Below, piece after piece: positions 9,705-18,906 of a DNA stretch of 64,000 bases. The notes beneath the pieces are model-generated. The model was given only the letters and a program-made list of their open reading frames with translations. It searched no databases and was not told where the DNA came from. This DNA comes from Leptospira idonii (GTDB lineage: Bacteria; Spirochaetota; Leptospiria; Leptospirales; Leptospiraceae): NCBI RefSeq assembly GCF_004770995.1, contig NZ_RQHW01000013.1, positions 62,001 through 126,000 of the forward strand, in the 5' to 3' direction. The stretch's first letter is position 1, and every line of letters starts with the position of its first letter. The position numbers and the translations under genes were made by a program.

Positions 9705-10789
9705 AGGATTCGAAAAGCATCCATCATTTTTTGGATGAAATAAATTCTTCCTTCTTCGTCTCTCAATCCCGATTTATATTTAATATTCATTTCAATCAGT
9801 AGTTCATAAAATTCGTTCAAAGATTTTTCATTGAAATGTTTCGAATCGGAAGCGAGTTGCTTTCTCATAAAGTTTTTTCTTCCGTCGGAAAAATTTCCCG
9901 TCTTTAGAATTTCATCCATCACAGGAATCGGAACTTCTCCGTTGTGTTTGGCCCTTATGATTCTGAATTTTCGAATTTCATCCAATTTGTACAAAAGCCT
10001 TGTGAGAAAAGAAAGAACGTCTCCGTTATCATCCGCATATTTTGTGAATTCTTTGAAAAATTCGGCCTTTCGAATTTGCACCAAACAATCCACAAGTGTG
10101 GAAGGATTCAATTCGTTCTGATTGAATAGGATGGAATTGATATCTTCCAAACCGAATTTGGATTTGTTTAGATATTGTTTGAGTTTGCGGATTCCTTTTA
10201 AGTAGGCCCCCACGTTGGCAGGAGTTCTATGAACGAATTCGTCCCAAGCGTCCTGTTCCAATTGCACATGTTCTTGGTCCAATACTTCTTTCAGTGCTCT
10301 GGATATATCTGATTGATACAACACCTTAGGTTTGTAATATGAAAAATTTCCCTGGAATAAGGAAGTGTATCCTGCTGGAAGATCTTTCGCATCATAATGT
10401 ACTAATAGATTGATTTTTTCGGAAACGGATGTGATGTTTTTTTTGAATCCTACCTGGTAGTCCCTGTTTTCGTTCGTTGCTTTCGGATCGATGATGGACT
10501 TAAAAAACGAAGCACCGTGTTTTACGATGATCAGCTTTTTAGGGAAAAACATATCGGGGGTGAATAGTTCTGCAAATAGTTTGGATTGTTCTCCGCCTTC
10601 CGGAACAATCACCAAAATTTCGAACGGTTCGCCTTGTTGGTTGAGCTGTTCTTTGTAAAAATCGACTGCGATTTCGAATTCGTAGGAATCTTCCCCGACG
10701 AATGTGAAGATTTGGGGAAGGTTTTTTCCCCCGTTTTTGAACAATTGGAAAAGGGAAATGAGTTCGTTTCCGTTTTTTTTTGTTTCCAT
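9683..10789 (-). CDS. holA: DNA polymerase III subunit delta
   Basis: A 368-residue protein resembling HolA, the clamp-loader subunit that opens the beta sliding clamp. FTFVGEDSYEFEIAVDFYK is the degenerate N-terminal nucleotide-fold start of the family (usually GxDxxL), followed by a strand-rich domain (KKLIIVKHG, INLLVHYDAKDLP) and an all-helical C-terminal half (LRDEEGRIYFIQKMMDAF). The three-domain layout and length fit. No Walker A is expected in delta and none is seen. It converges on and overlaps the Fis-like gene by 22 bases and is divergent, with a 51-bp gap, from a small conserved gene. Confidence 0.8.
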   Translation of the reverse strand: METKKNGNELISLFQLFKNGGKNLPQIFTFVGEDSYEFEIAVDFYKEQLNQQGEPFEILVIVPEGGEQSKLFAELFTPDMFFPKKLIIVKHGASFFKSIIDPKATNENRDYQVGFKKNITSVSEKINLLVHYDAKDLPAGYTSLFQGNFSYYKPKVLYQSDISRALKEVLDQEHVQLEQDAWDEFVHRTPANVGAYLKGIRKLKQYLNKSKFGLEDINSILFNQNELNPSTLVDCLVQIRKAEFFKEFTKYADDNGDVLSFLTRLLYKLDEIRKFRIIRAKHNGEVPIPVMDEILKTGNFSDGRKNFMRKQLASDSKHFNEKSLNEFYELLIEMNIKYKSGLRDEEGRIYFIQKMMDAFRILHGTSSN

Positions 10790-10840
10790 TTTCTCAAACT
10801 TGCTCTAATCTCTAGGTAGAAAAAGAGCGATAATCACAAT

Positions 10841-11071
10841 ATGGATATAGCAAGCGGTGTGGCAAGAGTTTCAGGTTTAGGTGAGCCGGTTATGTATGCG
10901 TCTCCGACTTTCAATACGCAAGCGATTGAAAAAGTGGAGCCGGTGCAGGCAAAAAGTTATCGTCCTAAATATCCTTCCGAAGATACATCTGCGCAAGCGG
11001 AAGCAATCCAAGGAAATCAAGAGATGAAATCCCAATACAAACCAGGGGATTTGGTAAATCTTTACGCTTAA
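10841..11071 (+). CDS. Small hypothetical protein
   Basis: A 76-residue soluble protein without signal peptide or membrane segment. It is rich in Pro, Gln, Ser and Tyr, with a Lys/Pro/Tyr stretch (AKSYRPKYPSEDTSAQAEA) and a C-terminal KPGDLVNLYA. I do not recognise a family. Its position in a 51-bp divergent gap with holA, and an end that overlaps the Maf gene by four bases in convergent orientation, suggest a real, tightly packed gene. It looks largely disordered; no function can be proposed. Confidence 0.6.
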   Translation: MDIASGVARVSGLGEPVMYASPTFNTQAIEKVEPVQAKSYRPKYPSEDTSAQAEAIQGNQEMKSQYKPGDLVNLYA

Positions 11072-11667
11072 GGTCTAAGTTTCCCTTCCCAAAAATCGAC
11101 CCAATCCTCCCATCTTTCTAAAAAAGACCGCAATGGAAAACCCATCACATTGTGGTACGAACCGCTTCTAGTTTTTACAGGACTTCCTTTGTCTTGGATG
11201 CCGTAAGATCCTGCTTTGTCGAAAGGTTTGGCTTCAGAAATATAATTTCGAATTTCAGAATCGGACCAATCATAGAATAGGATTTTCGTTTCCTCATAAA
11301 AAAAGTCGAATCGATCGTTTCGATAGAGGCAGGCCCCTGAAAAAACGGAATGTTCTTTTCCATTCAAATCCTTTAAAATGCGAAACGAATCCTCTTCATC
11401 GACAGGTTTATGCAGTATTTTCCCCGAGTTCACAACGATGGTATCGCAAGAAAGATGTAGGAACTCTTTCCGGTCGGAAGGGATCTCACCCAGTTTGGAC
11501 CTAGCCATCCTTTCCAGATAAGAAAGGGGCGTTTCATTTGTTCGTTCGGATTCGTCTATGTCGGAAGGATCCGTAGTGAAGCAGATTCCCAGATCTTTTA
11601 AAATCTGAATTCTGCGAGGGGAACGGCTTTTTAGGATAAACAAATTCTTGCCTTTCTTACGGAACAA
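11068..11667 (-). CDS. maf: Maf-family nucleoside triphosphate pyrophosphatase
   Basis: A 199-residue protein with the Maf signature near the N-terminus: SRSPRRIQIL (phosphate-binding S-x-SPRR), then SCDTIVV (catalytic/metal Asp), HKPVDEEDSFRILKDLNGKEH and the C-terminal DKAGSYGIQDKGS. Maf proteins hydrolyse dTTP/UTP or modified nucleotides to monophosphates, a house-cleaning role; some inhibit septation when overproduced. The conserved D-K-A-G-(S/A)-Y-G-I-Q block makes the assignment strong. Divergent from the small lipoprotein gene at 11683 with only 15 bases between starts. Confidence 0.93.
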   Translation of the reverse strand: MFRKKGKNLFILKSRSPRRIQILKDLGICFTTDPSDIDESERTNETPLSYLERMARSKLGEIPSDRKEFLHLSCDTIVVNSGKILHKPVDEEDSFRILKDLNGKEHSVFSGACLYRNDRFDFFYEETKILFYDWSDSEIRNYISEAKPFDKAGSYGIQDKGSPVKTRSGSYHNVMGFPLRSFLERWEDWVDFWEGKLRP

Positions 11668-11682
11668 ATCATAATCATTTCA

Positions 11683-11925
11683 ATGAAGCTAAGACTTCTC
11701 ATCCTTCTATTTCTCGCCTTCTCCCATCTTGCTTTCGGTTGTAAAAGAGGATATTCGGAAGATATCCAAGACTGCAACCCAATTGCGGATTATTATGATA
11801 AAGGAACTCATTATATACGCAGGGATTTGGTTCAGGATGACGGAACCTTGGATTATAAAAAACTTTTGGAAGATACCAAACCGCAAGCTAGCGAATGTTA
11901 TCCGTCCAATCATGAGGTAAAATGA
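11683..11925 (+). CDS. Small lipoprotein, unknown function
   Basis: An 80-residue protein with a lipoprotein signal: charged start MKLR, hydrophobic LLILLFLAFSHLAF, then Gly-Cys at residue 20. The mature part is about 60 residues, acidic and Tyr/Asp-rich (NPIADYYDKGTHYIRRD), with two further cysteines. I do not recognise it. It overlaps the following SDR gene as ATGA (11922-11925), so it heads a probable three-gene operon with the SDR and the Sua5-type protein. Only 15 bases separate it from the divergent maf start. Confidence 0.65.
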   Translation: MKLRLLILLFLAFSHLAFGCKRGYSEDIQDCNPIADYYDKGTHYIRRDLVQDDGTLDYKKLLEDTKPQASECYPSNHEVK

Positions 11926-12659
11926 ATTTATTCGATGTAAAGGGAAAAACCGTTCTAATTACGGGAGCAAGCAGAGGGATCGGAAAAACTTTGGCGTTAG
12001 GATTCAGAGATGCAGGAGCGATCGTTTACGGAGCCGGTTCCCGACCTGAATCCGTGGAATGGATGGCAAAGGAAGGGATCAATGGAGTTGTTATTGATGT
12101 TCGTTCCGAAAAAGACGCTTATAATGAAATCGGAAAGATTCGTGAAAAACACGGTAAATTGAACTGCCTTATCAATAACGCTGGTATTGCGACAAATACT
12201 CCCGCTTCCGGTTTTAAGGAAGACGAACTGCAAAATATCATTCAAACGAATTACGCAGGTGTTTTCAGAAATTGTCAGGCATATTATAAACATCATAAAA
12301 AGGACGGAGGAAATATCATCAATGTCGCTTCCGTTCTGGGAATCGTAGGCTCCAAATTAGCTTCGGTATATTCTGGAACCAAAGGTGCGGTGATCACTCT
12401 TTCCAAGGCGCTTGCCATCGAATGGTGTAACTCCGGTTATAGAGTAAATGTGATCTGTCCCGGACTCATCGATACCGATATGACGGAAATGATCAAAAGC
12501 AAAGATTACATCCTAAGCCAGGTAGTATCCGCCATTCCGATGGGTCGATTGGGAAAACCGGAAGAAATTTTAGGAGCTGCGATTTATTTGGCTTCCGATG
12601 CTTCTTCTTATGTGACCGGACAAGAGATCATCGTAGACGGCGGAATGATCGCCCAATAG
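11922..12659 (+). CDS. Short-chain dehydrogenase/reductase, FabG-like
   Basis: A classical SDR of 245 residues. The N-terminal Rossmann motif is TGASRGIGKTLA; the NNAGI motif follows at about one-third; the catalytic Ser and YSGTKGA (Tyr-x-x-x-Lys) are present; CPGLIDTDM and the terminal YVTGQEIIVDGGM are typical of the FabG/3-oxoacyl reductase branch. Substrate cannot be told; many paralogues act on alcohols or acyl-CoA. A second, more FabG-like copy lies at 41846. It is coupled to the small lipoprotein upstream (4-bp overlap) and lies 10 bp before a Sua5/YrdC-type gene. Confidence 0.9.
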   Translation: MNLFDVKGKTVLITGASRGIGKTLALGFRDAGAIVYGAGSRPESVEWMAKEGINGVVIDVRSEKDAYNEIGKIREKHGKLNCLINNAGIATNTPASGFKEDELQNIIQTNYAGVFRNCQAYYKHHKKDGGNIINVASVLGIVGSKLASVYSGTKGAVITLSKALAIEWCNSGYRVNVICPGLIDTDMTEMIKSKDYILSQVVSAIPMGRLGKPEEILGAAIYLASDASSYVTGQEIIVDGGMIAQ

Positions 12660-12669
12660 TAAACAGTAT

Positions 12670-13296
12670 ATGATCGATTATCTCCATCCTGAAAATCCGG
12701 AAGTTCGAAAGCTGAAACAAATTTCGGAAAGATTGAAGAACGGAGAGATCTTCATATTCCCGACTGATACTGTTTATGCGATCGTGGCAGATTCCCACTC
12801 CAAAAAAGGAGTGGAAGCCATTTATTCCCTGAGGAAACTTCCCAAAGACAAACCTCTTTCTTTGCTTTGTAAGGATATTTCCGCAGCTTCGAATATGATC
12901 GAATATCTTCCTAATCCAACTTATAAATTGATGAAGAAGATCACTCCCGGTCCTTACACTTTTATCTTAAAAGCCAATAAAAACTTACCTAAACCTTCTT
13001 TTGCCAATCACAAGGATAGACATATAGGAATTAGAATTCCGGGGCATATCTATTTGGAAGAGTTATTGAAGATCCACGATTCTACTCTCACTTCTACTTC
13101 CGCATTTACGAATGATGAATTCATCATCGATATCGATGATTTGGAATCTATGTACGGAAAGTCCGTTGCAGCAATCATTGATGGAGGGATCGTCAAGGCG
13201 GAACCTTCCACCATACTCGATTGTACTGAGGATGAAATTAAAATCGTTCGTGAAGGGAAAGGGTTTGAGCAAGTTCAAATCGAACTAGGATTATGA
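12670..13296 (+). CDS. Sua5/YciO/YrdC-family protein, probable threonylcarbamoyl-AMP synthase
   Basis: A 208-residue single-domain protein of the YrdC fold. Key segments are FIFPTDTVYAIVADSHSKKG (nucleotide-binding loop), LRKLPKDKPLSLLC (K-R-P/D-K-P-L block), PGPYTFILKA, IGIRIPGH and STLTSTSA. TsaC/Sua5 makes threonylcarbamoyl-AMP from Thr, bicarbonate and ATP for t6A37 of ANN-decoding tRNAs. The closely related YciO branch cannot be excluded by eye. tsaB and tsaE, which work in the same pathway, lie 5-6 kb downstream in this window, which favours the t6A role. Confidence 0.82.
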   Translation: MIDYLHPENPEVRKLKQISERLKNGEIFIFPTDTVYAIVADSHSKKGVEAIYSLRKLPKDKPLSLLCKDISAASNMIEYLPNPTYKLMKKITPGPYTFILKANKNLPKPSFANHKDRHIGIRIPGHIYLEELLKIHDSTLTSTSAFTNDEFIIDIDDLESMYGKSVAAIIDGGIVKAEPSTILDCTEDEIKIVREGKGFEQVQIELGL

Positions 13297-13303
13297 ACGG
13301 TCG

Positions 13304-14419
13304 TTAGTTTTTACTTTTTTCCATCACTTTGAGCAATTGTTCGTGGTAAAGTTTCATCTTTTTTTCCGATTTAGAGGGAAGTTTTAAATTTAGATCTTGG
13401 TTGAAATATTTTTCGATAGGAACCACCGCATAAGTTTCAGGATTCACCCAAACTGCTTCATAAGAAACATTCGCAATTCGTTTCCTCTTTTTTTCTTCCA
13501 AAATCAAATCGAAATAGAATATGATTCCTCCGTCTGTGAAAGGTTCCTTCTGTGCGGATAAAAAATTTCCCAAAGAATATACGATGAGTTGTTCCTGAGG
13601 GAAAATATCTCCTTCGGGCCTATATAATTTTTCGTATCTTTGAACTACATGGGGATGTCCGCCTAATACTAAATCTGCGCCGGAATTCAAAGCGAACTCC
13701 GCCCATTTTTTTTGGTTTTGATCCGGTTCGGCGCCATATTCCGTTCCGAAATGATACCAGACGATGATAAAATCGGAATTTTGAGATTTTGCGAATTCGA
13801 TATCTGCTTGAATCAATTTTTCATCTAACAATCGTACGATTTTATTTCCGGGAACTTTGATTCCATTCGTAGAATATGTGTAGTTATAAATTGCGATTTT
13901 AATTCCGTTTTTTTCCAGAAATAAGTTTCTACGATTTTCGTAGTCTTCCGGTGAAGAATATGTTCCTATAGGGATTAATCCTTCTTTAAAGACTGTGGAA
14001 ATGGTATGATCGATTGCGGAAGAACCTTTGTCTGCGGAATGATTGTTCGCTGTGGAAAGAATATGAAAACCTGAGTTGGCAAGTCCTTTTACGAGTGCCG
14101 GAGGTGCTCCGAATCTAGGATAACCGGAATAGTCTTGCTGATTGACAGGAATCGTCGTTTCCAAATTTCCCAGAACTAAATCATAACCTTGTAATGAAGA
14201 TTTGATATGTTCGAAACTTTTGTCTGCGGAGTACTCCTTGGTTTTGGGATTCCAATAACTTGTTATTTGGGAACTGTGACACATAATGTCACCGACCACT
14301 GCAATTCTAACTTGCTTTTTTCCGTTCTTCAAAGGTAAGCTTGAACATAGATCTATTATGAAAAAAGCAAAAAAAAGAACTGGAATGAAAGTTAGTTTAC
14401 CAATATTGATTTTGTTCAT
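13304..14419 (-). CDS. CapA-family protein (metallophosphatase-like fold)
   Basis: A 371-residue exported protein. After a hydrophobic N-terminus (LTFIPVLFFAFFIIDLCSS) come the CapA-family motifs VVGDIMCHSS, LVLGNLETTI, LSTANNHSADKG and LVLGGHPHV, which build a calcineurin-like metal site. CapA was named for poly-gamma-glutamate capsule synthesis in Bacillus; in most bacteria the role is unclear and is probably a cell-surface hydrolase. No capBC neighbours are present. The ATG at 14419 has a clear upstream AGGAG, which lies inside the coding region of the divergent phosphatase gene. Confidence 0.82.
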   Translation of the reverse strand: MNKINIGKLTFIPVLFFAFFIIDLCSSLPLKNGKKQVRIAVVGDIMCHSSQITSYWNPKTKEYSADKSFEHIKSSLQGYDLVLGNLETTIPVNQQDYSGYPRFGAPPALVKGLANSGFHILSTANNHSADKGSSAIDHTISTVFKEGLIPIGTYSSPEDYENRRNLFLEKNGIKIAIYNYTYSTNGIKVPGNKIVRLLDEKLIQADIEFAKSQNSDFIIVWYHFGTEYGAEPDQNQKKWAEFALNSGADLVLGGHPHVVQRYEKLYRPEGDIFPQEQLIVYSLGNFLSAQKEPFTDGGIIFYFDLILEEKKRKRIANVSYEAVWVNPETYAVVPIEKYFNQDLNLKLPSKSEKKMKLYHEQLLKVMEKSKN

Positions 14420-16058
14420 TTATTCACTGATCTCCTGCTCTTGGGAAACGGAATATAAATCGGCTGCAAAGAGATCCCTACAGCAGGATACGGATATAGT
14501 TTTAGTTCCTTATCCGTTCAATATCTTCGATAAAGAATCCAGAGATGCTATTACTCTTTCTCACTATTCGCAGGAAGAAATCAAGAACATTCTAAAAGAA
14601 CACGATCTTTCTTGGGATGAGTTGAAGCAAAGTTGGAATTGGAAGGAAGATGAAAAATCCTTTCAAAAGGAAGTCAACTATACCTCGCATTACACGCAAT
14701 ACTCGTATGATACATCAATTCCTATTTGGCTGATCGGAAACAAATGGTTTCGCAATGGAATTTATCCAGACCGCATTCACCAACAACATATACCTTCTTT
14801 GTTGGCAAGGATTTTGGATTTTTCTTTCGCCAATCAAATCGATATTCGAAAATTCGATAAAATCTTTCGAACTACGGAAGAAAAACCGAAATTGATTGTG
14901 ACGATTGTGATCGATCAGGGAGGTCTTCAGCTTTATAATGCTCATCCTCAATCTTTTCCTTTTCTTAAATCCTTAAAGGAGAAATCCGCTTATTTTAAAA
15001 ATGCAAAAGTAGGACATTTGGAAGCGCATACTGCTGTGGGACATGCTGCCATCGGAACGGGTGCATATCCTGCGGAAACACATGCTTTCTCCAATGAGAT
15101 TTATACTTGGAAAGAAGGAAAACTTATCTCTAGACCGATTTACCAAGGCGAAGGACAAACACTCGCTTTGGAAGAATTGAACCGAATGAGTTTGGCTGAT
15201 GATTGGGATCTTTTTCATAACAACGAACCGGTTATCATTAGTCAATGTTATGCGGCAAGGGCGAGTATCGGTATGGCGGGTCATGGGAAGGCTCTTCCGA
15301 AAGAATTTTCGAAAGGCAAAGAACCCGATTCCGATTTCGTATATTGGGAAAACGGAAAGTCTTTGAAGTGGGATACGTACTCTGCCGCCTATTCCGTTCC
15401 GGATTCTGTAAAACAATACGATCTATATAATTTTTATCTCGCAAACAAGGCGACTGCGGGAGCGGAGTTTCAAGTGAGAGATCGTTTGGATCTTCAAGCG
15501 AAACTTCATCACTTTCAAGCTTCCGAATACCAAGTATTGTTAGATGGGGAAAGTATTCGTAAGGCGATAGAATCCGAAATTCTTTCTAAAAACAAACATT
15601 TAGACGAAAAAACGGATATGGTTTACGTGACTTTAAAAGCTACGGATGCGGTCGGTCATTTGTTCGGTTGGGAATCGGAAGAAGCTAGAAACATTTTAAA
15701 AAAGACAGATGAGGAAGTGGAAAAAATCTACGGCTTTTTAGAAAAAAATTTCGGAGAGGATTTTATCTTAGTGATTACTGCCGATCACGGAGCTGCTCCT
15801 ATGCCTGAAATTTCTCTCTCCTCGTTTTTAGGCCATGAAACTTTCTTTCAAGAACTGGGAACACTTCTACCTGAAGAAAAACGAAAAAACCAATCCGTTG
15901 TGAAATGGATCACTCATTCTCAGTTGAGTTTGAACAGAGATGTAATGAAGGAAAACGGAATTTCGGAAGAACAAGTTATCGAAAAAATAAAAAGGCTCAC
16001 CGTAAACGATAAGCCTTTTTTTCGTAAGGTTTGGACTAGAAAAGAGGTTACTGACTAA
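14385..16058 (+). CDS. Alkaline-phosphatase-superfamily lipoprotein
   Basis: From ATG 14385 the protein has 557 residues and begins with a lipoprotein signal ending SLISC; ATG 14358 is an alternative. It has the phosphodiesterase/PafA-like pattern: an early metal Asp (VTIVIDQGG), the nucleophile region HLEAHTAVGHAAIGTGAYP with a Thr, a later KATDAVGHLFGW and finally TADHGAAPMPE. It should hydrolyse phosphate mono- or diesters outside the cytoplasm. Its 5' end overlaps the divergent CapA gene by at least 35 bp, and its stop overlaps rnr by four bases. Confidence 0.82.
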   Translation: MKVSLPILILFIYSLISCSWETEYKSAAKRSLQQDTDIVLVPYPFNIFDKESRDAITLSHYSQEEIKNILKEHDLSWDELKQSWNWKEDEKSFQKEVNYTSHYTQYSYDTSIPIWLIGNKWFRNGIYPDRIHQQHIPSLLARILDFSFANQIDIRKFDKIFRTTEEKPKLIVTIVIDQGGLQLYNAHPQSFPFLKSLKEKSAYFKNAKVGHLEAHTAVGHAAIGTGAYPAETHAFSNEIYTWKEGKLISRPIYQGEGQTLALEELNRMSLADDWDLFHNNEPVIISQCYAARASIGMAGHGKALPKEFSKGKEPDSDFVYWENGKSLKWDTYSAAYSVPDSVKQYDLYNFYLANKATAGAEFQVRDRLDLQAKLHHFQASEYQVLLDGESIRKAIESEILSKNKHLDEKTDMVYVTLKATDAVGHLFGWESEEARNILKKTDEEVEKIYGFLEKNFGEDFILVITADHGAAPMPEISLSSFLGHETFFQELGTLLPEEKRKNQSVVKWITHSQLSLNRDVMKENGISEEQVIEKIKRLTVNDKPFFRKVWTRKEVTD

Positions 16059-18232
16059 GTCGCTTTTTTGAAGTCCTTTAATTTCAAATAAACTTTTATC
16101 TCTTCGTAATCGATTCGATCTAAGGAGACTGTGACAGGGTCTCCTATAAAAAATATCTTCGAATACTTTTTGGATAAAAATGAAAAATCGTTTTTCAAAA
16201 CGATTTCCAGTTCGTCCGTAAATTGACTCTTATCCAATACACCTTCCAAATTAGAATCTTCTAATTCTACATATACTTGCGAAGGGCGAATTCCCACGAT
16301 GAAACCTTTGAATTCTTTGATCCCTGTGGATTCCAAATAACGGAAAGATTTGATTTTGATGATGTCTCTTTCCGCATCGGCCGCTCTTCTTTCCTCATCG
16401 GAACAATGAAGACCCATAGAAGAAATGGTTCCTTTGTCATAAGGAAGTTTTTCTCCCAAAAGCACGGAATGAAGCACTCTATGAACAACCAAATCGGGGT
16501 ATCTTCGTATAGGCGATGTAAAGTGGCAATAGTCCTTGAAGCCGAGTCCCCAGTGGCCCAAAGCTTCTCCTCCGTAATATGCCTGCATAAAACTTCTCAA
16601 TAGAAGATAATTGAAAATTTTACCTACGGAATCGTCTCCGATCGTTTTCACCGCTTTCATGATCTCCGGATAACTTGTATCTTTGATTCTGAAATTGTGT
16701 CCGTTGAGTTGTAGGAATTGATTGAGTGTTTCCAACTTCTCTTCATCCATCGGTTCGTGAATTCGATGTAATGTGGGAGCGTTTTTCTTTCTTAGAAATT
16801 CATCCACTTTCGTATTGGCGGAAAGCATCAGTTCTTCGATGAGAATGTGACTTGTGAGCCTCTCTCTGGTTTCGATACCGGAAGGTTTTTTATCCTTATC
16901 CCAAGAGATGGTGGTTTCTTTGATATTGAGATCGACCCGGCCGCTTTCGATTCGTTTTTTCCGAAGACTTTCGGTGAATTTGGCGACCTGCACCATCCAA
17001 AGTTTCGGATTCGCGGATTTGATTTCATCTTCCGCCATTTCGTATGTGTAACGTTTGGCGACTTTGATCACGGACTTGTAAAATTTAGCATTGTAAATTT
17101 CACCGGAATGACTGGCCTCCATCTCTACCGTAAATGCGAGCCTGTTTTTGTTCGCAACCAAACTGCAAAGATTCTCCGAAAGAACAGGAGGAAGCATTGG
17201 CACAACTCTGTTGGAAAGATAAACGGAGGTTGCTCTTTGGTAGGCTTCATCATCTAGCGCAGTATCTTTGATCACGTAATGAGAAACGTCAGCAATATGA
17301 ACCCAAAAACGAATTCGGTTCCCTTCGTCGGTAAAACTGATTGCGTCGTCGAAATCCTTCGCTGTTGCTCCGTCGATTGTAACACTGTAAAGATCTCTTA
17401 GATCGGTGCGTGAATTCCAATCGGAAACTGTTTTTTCTTCCACTTCCTCAGGATAATCGATTTTCACATCATCCGGATGCTGAGGATCGTAATTGTATTT
17501 CATTAAGATTCTCAGCAGATCGGGATCTTCTTTCGTATCCGATTCGAATCTGATAAAAGAAACTTCATAAAGATTATCGTCCGGACGAGAACCTTCTTTC
17601 AATTTAACGACTAGCACGTCATCAATTTGGATATTTTCTATCGTGTCTTTGAGAAGAGATTTTGTGTGGATGACTCCTTCCTTCTCTTCACCTAACATGT
17701 CTAAGAATTTTCCGAATATGAACTTGGTGGTTTTTTCCTTAACTTTCAGTCGATAGAATTGGCGGCCTCGTTTTGTGATTTCGAGGACTTCACCTTCGAA
17801 TCTATCTTTTTTTCCGATTCCCAAAGGAAGAACTTCTACTTTGTCTCCTGTGATGGCGGTGTTCGTCATCGGGCCAGGAATGAAAACTTCGCTTTTACTT
17901 GGTAAGGTGAGAAACCCGTCCCCTCTTCTGGAAATGGAAATTCTCCCCATGAAACGAAACGGTTTAGCGACTAAAATCGATTTTTTGTGAGTATTGAGAA
18001 GGCCTTCTCTTTCCAAGGAAAAAAGCAGATTGTCTATGACGGATTCGATTTCTCTTCTGGGAGTTCTAACTTTGCCTTTCGATTTCTTTTTATCTTTTTG
18101 TTGGGAAGGTTCCCTTTTTCTGGATTCGACAGAGTCGATGAATTTTTTTTTGATTTCTTCTTTGCTGACCTCTTTACCGGCCTTCGCATCTAAGTAATCA
18201 ATGATTTTTTTTTGTAGTTTATAAGTATCCAT
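16055..18232 (-). CDS. rnr: Ribonuclease R
   Basis: A 725-residue 3'-5' exoribonuclease of the RNase II/R family. The basic N-terminal region (about 1-70) holds a helix-turn-helix-like segment and a Lys-rich linker (SQQKDKKKSKGKVRTP). Cold-shock domains follow, then the RNB catalytic core with DGATAKDFDDAISF (metal aspartates) and FWVHIADVSHYV, HYCHFTSPIRRYPDLVVHR-type sequence, and a C-terminal S1 domain (FKGFIVGIRPSQVYVEL). RNase R degrades structured RNA. It is the last gene of the hslO-tsaE-tsaB-rnr cluster; its start overlaps the tsaB stop by one base. Confidence 0.96.
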   Translation of the reverse strand: MDTYKLQKKIIDYLDAKAGKEVSKEEIKKKFIDSVESRKREPSQQKDKKKSKGKVRTPRREIESVIDNLLFSLEREGLLNTHKKSILVAKPFRFMGRISISRRGDGFLTLPSKSEVFIPGPMTNTAITGDKVEVLPLGIGKKDRFEGEVLEITKRGRQFYRLKVKEKTTKFIFGKFLDMLGEEKEGVIHTKSLLKDTIENIQIDDVLVVKLKEGSRPDDNLYEVSFIRFESDTKEDPDLLRILMKYNYDPQHPDDVKIDYPEEVEEKTVSDWNSRTDLRDLYSVTIDGATAKDFDDAISFTDEGNRIRFWVHIADVSHYVIKDTALDDEAYQRATSVYLSNRVVPMLPPVLSENLCSLVANKNRLAFTVEMEASHSGEIYNAKFYKSVIKVAKRYTYEMAEDEIKSANPKLWMVQVAKFTESLRKKRIESGRVDLNIKETTISWDKDKKPSGIETRERLTSHILIEELMLSANTKVDEFLRKKNAPTLHRIHEPMDEEKLETLNQFLQLNGHNFRIKDTSYPEIMKAVKTIGDDSVGKIFNYLLLRSFMQAYYGGEALGHWGLGFKDYCHFTSPIRRYPDLVVHRVLHSVLLGEKLPYDKGTISSMGLHCSDEERRAADAERDIIKIKSFRYLESTGIKEFKGFIVGIRPSQVYVELEDSNLEGVLDKSQFTDELEIVLKNDFSFLSKKYSKIFFIGDPVTVSLDRIDYEEIKVYLKLKDFKKAT

Positions 18233-18906
18233 TATTGCTTGTTAGTTTCTAAGTAAGTACCCCGAATGTAGTTTGGTAATAGGGAGGAATAATTATTTTT
18301 TTCCATACTTGATCGAATCAAATCCGACCTAACAGCCTCTATCATAGGCATAGATTTCGGTAAAGTCTCTTCAATTTTTACGGAATCGGAAGGAAAGAAG
18401 CCTGGAATTTTCCCCGAATGATAAAATTTCGCATCGGTTAAATCGATTCCCTTTAGGCATTCCTCTATATATTCCTGTTTGGCGTCTACCGTTTCGGTAT
18501 AGGGATCTATTCCGGAAAAGGTCCCGAAATAGTATTTGTTTTGTTTGCCGTCGAGACAAACGACCGTTCTCTTTCCATGCAGTGAATGATAATAACGGGA
18601 ATAAGCTTCTACGCTGTCCATTCCCAAACAAGGAATGTTCCAAAGTTGGGAAAGATTTCTAGCAGTAGTCACTGTGATTCGGATTCCCGTAAACGAACCA
18701 GGTCCGACCAAAACGAAAATACGATCCGGTTTGGAGACGGAAGCAGATGTAAGTGCTTTTTGAATTTCTTCCACCAAACGAAAAGAAGATTCTTTCGGAG
18801 AGTGTTCGCATAACTCATATATGATTTTTATAGGTTTCCCCTCTTCTAACGATGCTAAGGAAACATGGATCCAATCTTGAGTTGTGTCGAAATAAAGTAG
18901 GTTCAT
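18232..18906 (-). CDS. tsaB: TsaB, t6A tRNA-modification subunit
   Basis: A 224-residue protein from the ATG at 18906, which overlaps the tsaE stop as ATGA; longer starts would run deep into tsaE. NLLYFDTTQDWIHVSL is the ASKHA-fold start, and VGPGSFTGIRITVTTAR is the diagnostic G-P-G-S-F-T-G-(I/L)-R motif. TsaB is the inactive paralogue of TsaD that scaffolds the TsaBDE complex for threonylcarbamoyl transfer to A37. The gene sits directly after tsaE and before rnr. tsaD is not in the window. Confidence 0.93.
   Translation of the reverse strand: MNLLYFDTTQDWIHVSLASLEEGKPIKIIYELCEHSPKESSFRLVEEIQKALTSASVSKPDRIFVLVGPGSFTGIRITVTTARNLSQLWNIPCLGMDSVEAYSRYYHSLHGKRTVVCLDGKQNKYYFGTFSGIDPYTETVDAKQEYIEECLKGIDLTDAKFYHSGKIPGFFPSDSVKIEETLPKSMPMIEAVRSDLIRSSMEKNNYSSLLPNYIRGTYLETNKQ

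Noticed and set aside
14973..15416. 147-residue minus-strand open frame inside the phosphatase gene
   Set aside because: Arg/Ile-rich, no recognisable motif, and the plus strand has clear catalytic motifs over the same bases.
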